Assembly (NCBI GenBank): GCA_021789595.1
Contig: JAJYJJ010000018.1
Coordinates: 1 to 41,738 of the forward strand
Origin: Nitrospirota bacterium
GTDB lineage: Bacteria > Nitrospirota > Thermodesulfovibrionia > UBA6902 > JAJYJJ01
DNA length: 41,738 nt
Reading direction: 5' to 3'
Part shown: positions 14,591 through 21,116 of the stretch, piece by piece
Layout of the letters: the number at the start of each line of letters is the position of its first letter
Position numbering within the stretch: the stretch's first letter is position 1
Position numbers and translations under genes: made by a program
The notes under the pieces: model-generated
Told to the model about the DNA's origin: nothing
What the model saw: only the letters and a program-made list of their open reading frames with translations
Databases searched by the model: none

Positions 14591-14869
14591 ATGCAGGTAG
14601 CAGAAATAGAACTCTATGAGATTCTAAAAGAAAAGATTGGCGACAAAGAAGCCAGGACTTTGGTTGAATATATCGAAACTAAAGTTGAGAAGAAACTTGA
14701 AGAGAAGAAGGATATCCTGGCAACTAAAGAAGACCTTGCAAATCTAAAGACAGAACTTATGGTTCAGATAGAAAAAACGCGGTCAGACATTATCAAATGG
14801 ATGTTTCTTTTCTGGATCGGTCAGTTAGCCTCATTAATAGCCATCCTGCAAATCTTTTTCAAGAGATAA
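14591..14869 (+). CDS. Coiled-coil protein with C-terminal membrane anchor (DUF1640-like)
   Basis: A 92-residue protein. Residues 1-15 form an amphipathic start (VAEIELYEILKEKIG). Residues 16-68 are a charged coiled coil: EARTLVEYIETKVEKKLEEK, DILATKEDLANLKTELM. Residues about 69-90 (MFLFWIGQLASLIAILQIFF) are one membrane helix ending in KR. The LATKEDLANLKTEL segment followed by an anchor is typical of small DUF1640/CCDC90-like coiled-coil proteins of bacteria. It belongs with the genes at 10813 and 15162 by architecture, though the sequences differ. AAAGGAG precedes the ATG, and promoter B copy 1 lies 40 bases upstream. Downstream is a palindromic element and then terminator T2. Function unknown; membrane-bound oligomerisation is the only safe inference. 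Confidence 0.8.
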   Translation: MQVAEIELYEILKEKIGDKEARTLVEYIETKVEKKLEEKKDILATKEDLANLKTELMVQIEKTRSDIIKWMFLFWIGQLASLIAILQIFFKR

Positions 14870-14883
14870 TCACATAATATCAC

Positions 14884-14988
14884 TTGTCATTGCGAGGGAC
14901 GAAGTCCCGAAGCAATCTCATTCGTTCGGGGCAGGCTCCGCAATCCCAAAGGATGAGATTGCCGCGCCCTTCGGGCTCGCAATGACAA
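14884..14988. repeat. 105-bp palindromic element (REP/MITE-like)
   Basis: The ends ttgtcattgcgag (14884-14896) and ctcgcaatgacaa (14976-14988) are perfect 13-bp inverted repeats, and inner segments gcaatctcat/atgagattgc also pair. The element can fold into a long hairpin. It carries no gene. Its terminal tcattgcgag motif matches a widespread class of dispersed palindromes. It sits between the coiled-coil gene and terminator T2, as if inserted into the cassette. Confidence 0.85.
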
Positions 14989-15006
14989 TGTAACAGGGAC
15001 TGGATA

Positions 15007-15037
15007 GAGGCGGGGCGAATGCCCCGCCTCTTTTTTT
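15007..15037 (+). terminator. Cassette terminator T2
   Basis: Stem gaggcggggc/gccccgcctc, loop gaat, seven T, preceded by gggactggata. Identical to T1 over at least 35 bases. It terminates the 14591 gene. Confidence 0.92.
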
Positions 15038-15077
15038 ATGGCTTTTTTCCTTCCTTTGTCTTTAAAGGATTTTTTGT

Positions 15078-15106
15078 TTGCATTTCGTAATAGATTTTGC
15101 TATTCT
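15078..15106 (+). promoter_or_regulatory. Predicted promoter, cassette type B variant
   Basis: TTGCAT (15078-15083), 17-base spacer ending TTTTGC, TATTCT (15101-15106). Same spacing and same TGC extended -10 as the other coiled-coil promoters, but a diverged spacer. Confidence 0.55.
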
Positions 15107-15161
15107 ACATCTAAAGGAAAATAGCCGAGGCATCCTGCCTCGTACCAATTCTGGAGGTTAA

Positions 15162-15476
15162 GTGCCTGCAACATTAGAAGAGAGAGTAGCATATCTCGAG
15201 GGCAAGGTAGAGGAACACTCTGAGGTATGGAGGGATATAAAAGACCATATCATCCACATGGAACAGAAGTTTGAGCAGAGGTTCATCAGTCTTGAGCAGC
15301 GTATTAACAACTTCGAGGAGAAGGTCGATAGGCGTTTTGAGGCAATCGATAGGCGTTTTGAGGGTATTGACAGGCGGATAGATGCCCTTGACCAGAAGTT
15401 CTCAAGATATTTCCTCTGGATTATTGGTGTTCAGGTAACGATCTTTCTTGCAATAATAGCAACACTTTTAAAGTGA
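15162..15476 (+). CDS. Coiled-coil protein with C-terminal membrane anchor (DRRFE repeats)
   Basis: A 104-residue protein. It opens TLEERVAYLEGKVEEHSEVW, close to the opening of the 10813 protein (EEKVARLEGRLDEHSKFF), so the two are true paralogues. A heptad array follows: DRRFEAI DRRFEGI DRRIDAL, encoded by 21-bp DNA units at 15327-15389. The C-terminal membrane helix (YFLWIIGVQVTIFLAIIATLL) matches the WIVGIQIT anchor of the 10813 protein. The start is GTG at 15162 with GGAGG 8 bases upstream; no closer ATG exists. Promoter lies about 55 bases upstream and terminator T3 directly follows. Function unknown; probably a membrane-anchored oligomer. Confidence 0.8.
   Translation: MPATLEERVAYLEGKVEEHSEVWRDIKDHIIHMEQKFEQRFISLEQRINNFEEKVDRRFEAIDRRFEGIDRRIDALDQKFSRYFLWIIGVQVTIFLAIIATLLK
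15327..15389 (+). repeat. 21-bp in-frame heptad repeats
   Basis: Units starting gataggcgttttgag at 15327 and 15348 are near identical; a third, diverged unit starts at 15369. As in the 10813 gene, each unit is one heptad of the coiled coil. Confidence 0.85.
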
Positions 15477-15503
15477 AGCCCTGAACAGAACAAGGATTGG
15501 ATA

Positions 15504-15535
15504 GAGGCGGGGCGAATGCCCCGCCTTCTTTTTTT
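15504..15535 (+). terminator. Cassette terminator T3
   Basis: Same gaggcggggc-gaat-gccccgcct stem as T1 with a single base change at the foot (cttc), then a T run. Preceded by aaggattggata. It follows the 15162 gene by 27 bases. Confidence 0.9.
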
Positions 15536-15537
15536 AT

Positions 15538-15566
15538 TTGCAATTTAAGGCATTCTCTGCTAAACT
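15538..15566 (+). promoter_or_regulatory. Predicted promoter, cassette type B, copy 2
   Basis: TTGCAA (15538-15543), 17-base spacer, TAAACT (15561-15566), identical to 14523-14551 across the whole promoter. As in copy 1, it begins two bases after the T tract of the preceding terminator. Confidence 0.62.
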
Positions 15567-15602
15567 TATCCTGAGATTCCTGAAAGGTAACAAGGAGGCA
15601 TG

Positions 15603-15857
15603 ATGGGGGTATATGAAGAGGTAAAGCAGGCATTGCAGGATATTGTTGCTCCAGAGCTTAAAGCGATTCAGGTTGAGATTAAACGCCTTGATGAGAAGAT
15701 CGACTCAGGGTTTTTAAGGCTTGATGAGAAGATCGACTCCCTTAAATCTGAAGTCACCTCTGAGATTAAACGCCTTGATGAGAAGATTGATATTGCTATC
15801 CAGATAAGGGAGAGGCTTGCTTCTCTGGAGGCTCGTGTAGCCGCTATGGGAAGATGA
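15603..15857 (+). CDS. Small soluble coiled-coil protein
   Basis: An 84-residue, highly charged coiled coil with no membrane anchor. The unit EIKRLDEKID occurs at two places (about residues 21-30 and 50-59) and a variant, RLDEKIDS, lies between; the repeated DNA is near identical. It ends RERLASLEARVAAMGR. It resembles the repeat part of its neighbours at 10813 and 15162 (KID/RLDEKID heptads) but lacks the C-terminal helix, so it may be a shortened relative. Two adjacent ATG codons (15600, 15603) follow AAGGAGG; the second has better spacing. Promoter B copy 2 is upstream and hairpin T4 is 10 bases after the stop. Function unknown. Confidence 0.7.
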   Translation: MGVYEEVKQALQDIVAPELKAIQVEIKRLDEKIDSGFLRLDEKIDSLKSEVTSEIKRLDEKIDIAIQIRERLASLEARVAAMGR

Positions 15858-15867
15858 AGGCACTAAA

Positions 15868-15894
15868 AAGGCGGGGTTAACCCCGCCTTTTTTT
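15868..15894 (+). terminator. Cassette terminator T4 (variant)
   Basis: Stem aaggcgggg/ccccgcctt around ttaa, then a T run. It shares the ggcgggg stem with T1-T3 but has a different loop and lacks the ggattggata flank. Confidence 0.88.
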
Positions 15895-15930
15895 ATGGCT
15901 GCTATTACATAAAAAATCATCTCCCAACCC

Positions 15931-15959
15931 TTGACAACTCCTCTGTATTAACCTATGAT
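15931..15959 (+). promoter_or_regulatory. Predicted promoter giving a leaderless mntA transcript
   Basis: TTGACA (15931-15936) and TATGAT (15954-15959), spacer 17. Only six bases separate the -10 from ATG 15966, so transcription should start at or next to the A of the ATG. No ribosome binding site is present, which fits leaderless translation. Confidence 0.62.
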
Positions 15960-15965
15960 AGTTCT

Positions 15966-16367
15966 ATGAAAGAAAGAGAAATCAAAAGCTTCTGCGAGGA
16001 AAATAACATTGAGCTGCTTGTCCTTTTTGGTTCCTGTGCCTCAGGAGGGATGCATCCTGCAAGGGATATTGATGTGGCTGTCAAATCCGGACAGAAAGCA
16101 GAGATTTCAAAGCTCGAATTGATTTATCAGCTCGGTGATTTTTTAGATGGTAAGGATCTCGACCTTGTTATCCTCACGCCTGATACTGATCCCTTGCTCC
16201 TATATGAGATTTTTTCTCGCGGAAGACCTATCTATGAAAAGAATCCAGGCATTTTTGATGCAGAGAGATTAAGGGCATGGAAGCTTTACCTCGATACAGA
16301 AAGGGTACGGATGATGCAGAAAAAATATCTGAAGGAATTTATAGAGAAGGTTTCTAATGTCACCTGA
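15966..16367 (+). CDS. mntA: MntA-like nucleotidyltransferase antitoxin
   Basis: A 133-residue minimal nucleotidyltransferase. The motif GSCASGG (22-28) with the ARDIDVAV segment supplies Gly22-Ser23 and the catalytic acids Asp34 and Asp36; a third acid is in DLDLVIL (Asp66). All are intact. In the characterised HepT/MntA system this enzyme transfers AMP to a tyrosine of the HEPN toxin and silences it. The C-terminal third is helical and charged. The gene overlaps the HEPN gene by 11 bases. There is no ribosome site; a promoter just upstream predicts a leaderless start. The module fills exactly one inter-terminator interval (T4 to T5). Confidence 0.88.
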   Translation: MKEREIKSFCEENNIELLVLFGSCASGGMHPARDIDVAVKSGQKAEISKLELIYQLGDFLDGKDLDLVILTPDTDPLLLYEIFSRGRPIYEKNPGIFDAERLRAWKLYLDTERVRMMQKKYLKEFIEKVSNVT

Positions 16368-16749
16368 TGTTATCAGGAAAAAACTTGTATCGATGACAAC
16401 CTATTTGAATGACCTGCTGCCATATAAAGACATCTCTTTCGATGAATTCACGAAGAAACACTATGAGATAGAACGATTACTTGAACTGCTCGTGATGACT
16501 GCCAGCGATATAGTATTCCACCTAATTTCAGCAGGGGGAGAACCTGTACCAACTTCATATAAGGCAGCTTTTTTGAGGGCAGGCGAGACAGGTATAATCA
16601 GTGAGGCGTTAAGCAAAAATCTTGCCCTCGGAGCAGGGCTGAGGAATATACTTATCCACGAATATGAGGAGATAGACTATAGCCTTGTGCATAAAAGTAT
16701 CCCTATAGCTATCAGGGATTTTACTGCCTTCATTAAAGAACTCTCATAG
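16357..16749 (+). CDS. hepT: HepT-like HEPN toxin (DUF86)
   Basis: A 130-residue all-helical HEPN protein of the DUF86/HepT type. The catalytic motif is Arg96-Asn-Ile-Leu-Ile-His101-Glu-Tyr103 (RX4HXY), complete, so ribonuclease activity should be possible. In the Shewanella HepT/MntA pair the tyrosine of this motif is the AMPylation site; Tyr103 corresponds. The start ATG lies inside the end of mntA, so translation is coupled. The order is antitoxin first. Downstream are a 34-bp copied segment and two hairpins, ending at T5. Confidence 0.88.
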   Translation: MSPDVIRKKLVSMTTYLNDLLPYKDISFDEFTKKHYEIERLLELLVMTASDIVFHLISAGGEPVPTSYKAAFLRAGETGIISEALSKNLALGAGLRNILIHEYEEIDYSLVHKSIPIAIRDFTAFIKELS

Positions 16750-16800
16750 TTCCATAATTAGAGCCAGGAAAAAAGGGATCTCTTCATTGTTCACTTAACA

Positions 16801-16834
16801 AACAGTATTGCCGATGCCGTAATGGCATAAACAG
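16801..16834 (+). repeat. 34-bp copy of the large lipoprotein gene's 3' end
   Basis: This matches 14443-14476 with one mismatch (taatgg for taacgg). At 14443 the first 22 bases are the last codons and stop of the large lipoprotein gene. Here the same sequence sits in non-coding DNA after hepT, not attached to any such gene, and is followed after a short stretch by the same kind of terminator. It looks like a scar of duplication or gene replacement. Confidence 0.85.
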
Positions 16835-16844
16835 ATAAATGTAG

Positions 16845-16869
16845 TAGGGGCGGGGTTACCCCGCCCCTA
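16845..16869 (+). terminator. GC hairpin upstream of T5
   Basis: Perfect 11-bp stem taggggcgggg/ccccgccccta with a three-base loop. No T run follows directly, but terminator T5 starts 15 bases later, so the two form a tandem. Confidence 0.6.
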
Positions 16870-16883
16870 TAGGGATTGGATAG

Positions 16884-16911
16884 AGGCGGGGCGAATGCCC
16901 CGCCTTTTTTT
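16884..16911 (+). terminator. Cassette terminator T5
   Basis: aggcggggc-gaat-gccccgcct stem followed by a T run, preceded by agggattggatag. The T tract is on the + strand, so it serves mntA-hepT, not the minus-strand genes to its right. Confidence 0.9.
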
Positions 16912-16913
16912 GG

Positions 16914-17213
16914 TTACCAGACTTTTCGCAGTGACTTCAGTCCTTTGAGATAATCCTCATATTCCAGATTTGCTTCAATGCCATGCTCCTTGAATATATC
17001 CAGCATCTTCGAGATAGAGACTCCAGCTATCCTTGCAGCCTTTTCGATAGATGCCTCTGATCTTTTATATTTTTCTATGGCGAGCATCACCCTGCCGAGA
17101 TCAACGAGCTCTCTCACTTTCTTGGAAACATCTTCCCGTTCCTCTTCAGCAAGGGCTGAAAGGAAGCGGTAATCTTTATCATTCATTCGAATGCTTAAGG
17201 TTTTTGTCGACAT
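16914..17213 (-). CDS. UPF0175-family antitoxin
   Basis: A 99-residue protein. It begins STKTLSIRMNDKDYRFLSAL, a ribbon-helix-helix-like DNA-binding start, continues EEEREDVSKKVRELVDLGRV, and then has the UPF0175 helix-turn-helix segment ASIEKAARIAGVSISKMLDI followed by FKEHGIEANLEYEDYLKGL. UPF0175 proteins are the usual partners of DUF3368 PIN toxins, as here. GGAGGAGGTG precedes ATG 17213; a GTG further upstream belongs to this ribosome site and is not the start. It begins one base after the toxin stop, so the order is toxin first. No T tract follows the hairpin of T5 on this strand. Confidence 0.82.
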   Translation of the reverse strand: MSTKTLSIRMNDKDYRFLSALAEEEREDVSKKVRELVDLGRVMLAIEKYKRSEASIEKAARIAGVSISKMLDIFKEHGIEANLEYEDYLKGLKSLRKVW

Positions 17214-17214
17214 T

Positions 17215-17718
17215 TTATACACCTCCTCCTATATGTTTCCTTGCGTCTTCGATTATTGCCCTGTTATACCTGGCAACAGACTCAAGTTCCTGCAACTTAA
17301 TAATGGCCTCATCCTTATCGATCAGTTTCTTCTCAAATGCCCTTATCAGAACAGCAATCGCATTTGTAAAATCAATTTTCAATATCTTGCATGCCCTTAT
17401 TGCGTTTCTGTCGTCTGTAGCGACAATAGCGGCTTTTCCCTGTAAGGCAAGCGTTAATACCTCTGCCTCGCCTGCGTCTATAGCAAAATCCTCCATAAGC
17501 TTCCTTACCAGCTTAGTGTTTTTTGCTTTTGAAACAGTAATTTTCTTATCTTTGATCAATTTAACTATCAGGGAAGTCTCCTCTCTCCCTCCTTCTATAC
17601 AGACCTCTGCTCTGACCTTTTCCGGAATCAGAACCATGCCATGAAAGTCTGAAACAAAAAATCCGAGCATATCTATCTTTGCAAGCAGGATCAGCGTTGA
17701 TGCATCGAAAATAACCAT
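17215..17718 (-). CDS. PIN-domain toxin, DUF3368 family
   Basis: A 167-residue PIN-fold ribonuclease. The first acid is Asp5 in MVIFDASTLILLAKID. DAGEAEVLTLAL (81-92) holds the middle acids and IVATDDRNAIRACK (98-111) the third group. All catalytic acids look intact. DUF3368 proteins pair with UPF0175 antitoxins. Start choice: an in-frame ATG 24 bases further upstream (17742) lies within the predicted promoter spacer. ATG 17718 is six bases after the -10 and matches the family's normal beginning, so a leaderless transcript is predicted. The module is on the opposite strand to the other cassettes. Confidence 0.85.
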   Translation of the reverse strand: MVIFDASTLILLAKIDMLGFFVSDFHGMVLIPEKVRAEVCIEGGREETSLIVKLIKDKKITVSKAKNTKLVRKLMEDFAIDAGEAEVLTLALQGKAAIVATDDRNAIRACKILKIDFTNAIAVLIRAFEKKLIDKDEAIIKLQELESVARYNRAIIEDARKHIGGGV

Positions 17719-17724
17719 GTAATA

Positions 17725-17753
17725 ATTGTATGACGTTTGCATGACAATGTCAA
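17725..17753 (-). promoter_or_regulatory. Predicted promoter giving a leaderless PIN-toxin transcript
   Basis: On the minus strand TTGACA (17753-17748), a 17-base spacer and TACAAT (17730-17725) are followed after six bases by ATG 17718. The geometry is the same as at mntA. Confidence 0.6.
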
Positions 17754-17770
17754 GAGATTATAGATCAAAT

Positions 17771-17798
17771 GTAGGGGCAATTCAAGAATTGCCCCTAC
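17771..17798. repeat. Hairpin upstream of T6
   Basis: Perfect 12-bp inverted repeat gtaggggcaatt/aattgcccctac around caag. It lies between the PIN promoter and T6 and parallels the extra hairpin before T5. Confidence 0.75.
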
Positions 17799-17811
17799 AG
17801 GGATTGGATAG

Positions 17812-17839
17812 AGGCGGGGCGAATGCCCCGCCTTTTTTT
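17812..17839 (+). terminator. Cassette terminator T6
   Basis: aggcggggc-gaat-gccccgcct stem plus T run, preceded by agggattggatag, as in T5. There is no + strand gene between T5 and T6; the only genes there are on the minus strand, so T6 has no obvious gene to terminate. Confidence 0.88.
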
Positions 17840-17849
17840 ATGCCAGACA

Positions 17850-17870
17850 CCTGCACCTCGGAGGTGCAGG
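17850..17870. repeat. Perfect 9-bp hairpin cctgcacct/aggtgcagg
   Basis: A short perfect inverted repeat with a three-base centre in the leader region of the DUF433 gene, followed by a spaced TATAAT-like box near 17910. No T run follows, so a terminator role is unlikely. Confidence 0.6.
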
Positions 17871-17955
17871 ATGGGTGTTAAGGGGGAGTTAATTTGTGAT
17901 ATTTTGTGATATAATGAAATTAAATTTCTAAGCGATGTGGACAAAAGGGGGTTTT

Positions 17956-18189
17956 ATGATGGAAAGGATAACCGCAAATCCGACAATCCTGGGTGGAAAG
18001 CCCATTATAAAAGGCACAAGGATATCTGTAGAGTTCGTTCTTGAATTGCTTGCATCAGGTGTTACGGAAGATGAAATTCTCCAGGATTACCAGCATCTAA
18101 CGAAAGAGGATATCCACGCCTGCCTTGAGTATGCTGCCCGTGCATTGAAGAACGAGATAATTGTTGAGATGGAAACTGCTACTGCATGA
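17956..18189 (+). CDS. DUF433-family antitoxin (VapB45-like)
   Basis: A 77-residue protein. It starts ERITANPTILGGKPIIKGTR, the unmistakable DUF433 opening, then ISVEFVLELLASGVTEDEIL and QDYQHLTKEDIHACLEYAA, a helix-turn-helix-like core. DUF433 proteins are antitoxins or regulators paired with DUF5615 PIN-like toxins, and such a gene follows with a four-base ATGA overlap. Two ATG codons (17956, 17959) follow AAAAGGGGG; the frame opens upstream at 17935 but the family begins here. The antitoxin looks intact although its partner is broken. Confidence 0.86.
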   Translation: MMERITANPTILGGKPIIKGTRISVEFVLELLASGVTEDEILQDYQHLTKEDIHACLEYAARALKNEIIVEMETATA

Positions 18190-18443
18190 GATTTGCATCT
18201 CTTAAAATCCTCACAGACGAAAATGTCTCACCTTGTGTTGTATCTTTTCTCAGACAGAAAGGGATAGATGCTATCGATGTAAAAGAGGAAGGATGGCAGG
18301 GTAAGGACGATTAATATCTTTTGGGAAAGGCCTATGAAGACAAAGGATTCGTTCTTACTCATGATTCTGATTTCGGGACATTGGCTATTAATGAAAGGGT
18401 TCCGTGTTGTGGGATAATTTATCTTAGACTCAGAAATCCGTAG
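18186..18443 (+). pseudogene. DUF5615 PIN-like toxin, broken by an in-frame stop and truncated
   Basis: Reading from ATG 18186 gives 42 residues with the family opening ILTDENVSPCVVSFLRQKG and EEGWQGKDD, then a TAA at 18312-18314. The same frame continues after the stop as YLLGKAYEDKGFVLTHDSDF, then GTLAINERVPCCGIIYLRLR, to a TAG at 18441-18443. So the frame is interrupted only by one nonsense codon; the catalytic DSDF acids lie after it. The family normally runs about 25-30 residues beyond the LR motif, and here it ends where a palindromic repeat begins (18450), so the 3' end also appears lost. A stop-codon read error in the assembly is the main alternative for the first defect. Confidence 0.8.
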
Positions 18444-18449
18444 CCATAA

Positions 18450-18531
18450 GATGCTGAACTCGTTTCAGCATCCCTTGAGATTCCGAAACAAGCCTGTCTG
18501 CGTGCGGACGCACAGGCAGGTTCGGAATGAC
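18450..18531. repeat. Pair of palindromic elements abutting the broken toxin gene
   Basis: A 9-bp hairpin gatgctgaa/ttcagcatc (18450-18472) is followed by attccgaa...ttcggaat (18480-18528) enclosing a GC-rich palindrome cctgtctgcg...cgcacaggcagg. Both look like dispersed REP-type elements. A related cctgcgcaagcagacagg stretch occurs between pgk and speD at about 22402-22422. These elements fill part of the 376-base gap between the pseudogene and DUF1015. Confidence 0.7.
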
Positions 18532-18587
18532 ACACTATAGGAATGCATCACGGAATTGGAAATGCTTCCGCACAGGCAATTTGCATG

Positions 18588-18784
18588 TTGACAGCCATCA
18601 ATGTTTTTGCTATGTTGATGCTGTGGAGGTGAAGGATGTGGACAGATTTTTGTTTGCATTTAAGATATATCTCTGCTAAACTTAACAGATACACCGACAA
18701 CAGGAGAGTTTCATGAAGGCAGCGGTAGGGTATATAGTAAAAAAAGTTACATTGGAGCTGCTGCACGATGCACATGCTTGCTGA
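18588..18784 (+). other. Two fused coiled-coil cassette leaders with no intact gene
   Basis: TTGACA (18588-18593), 17 bases, TATGTT (18611-18616) and GGAGGTGAAGGATG (to 18638) copy the leader of the 10813 gene. Sixteen bases later comes TTGCAT (18654-18659), 17 bases, TAAACT (18677-18682), the type B promoter of the 14591 and 15603 genes, then CAGGAGAG and an ATG at 18713. Neither start leads to a coiled-coil protein: the first gives 26 codons, the second 23. The region appears to be the remains of two cassettes whose coding parts were deleted, or a promoter relic driving the DUF1015 gene that follows. Confidence 0.7.
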
Positions 18785-18819
18785 ACTCCGTAAAGGTTGA
18801 GGTGCAGGACGAAGTCAAG

Positions 18820-21113
<2,294 letters not shown>

Positions 21114-21116
21114 TCA

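Noticed and set aside
17719-17742. N-terminal extension of the PIN toxin to the ATG at 17742
   Set aside because: This ATG lies within the predicted promoter spacer, and the family's first strand begins at the ATG at 17718.
14490-17840. Integron cassette array with attC-like sites
   Set aside because: The repeated hairpins are GC-rich with a T tract and lack recognisable attC core sites; no integrase gene is present. They are better read as terminators.
18636-18784. Two tiny ORFs of 26 and 23 codons with ribosome sites
   Set aside because: They follow copied cassette leaders but show no coiled-coil or anchor sequence; treated as relics rather than genes.
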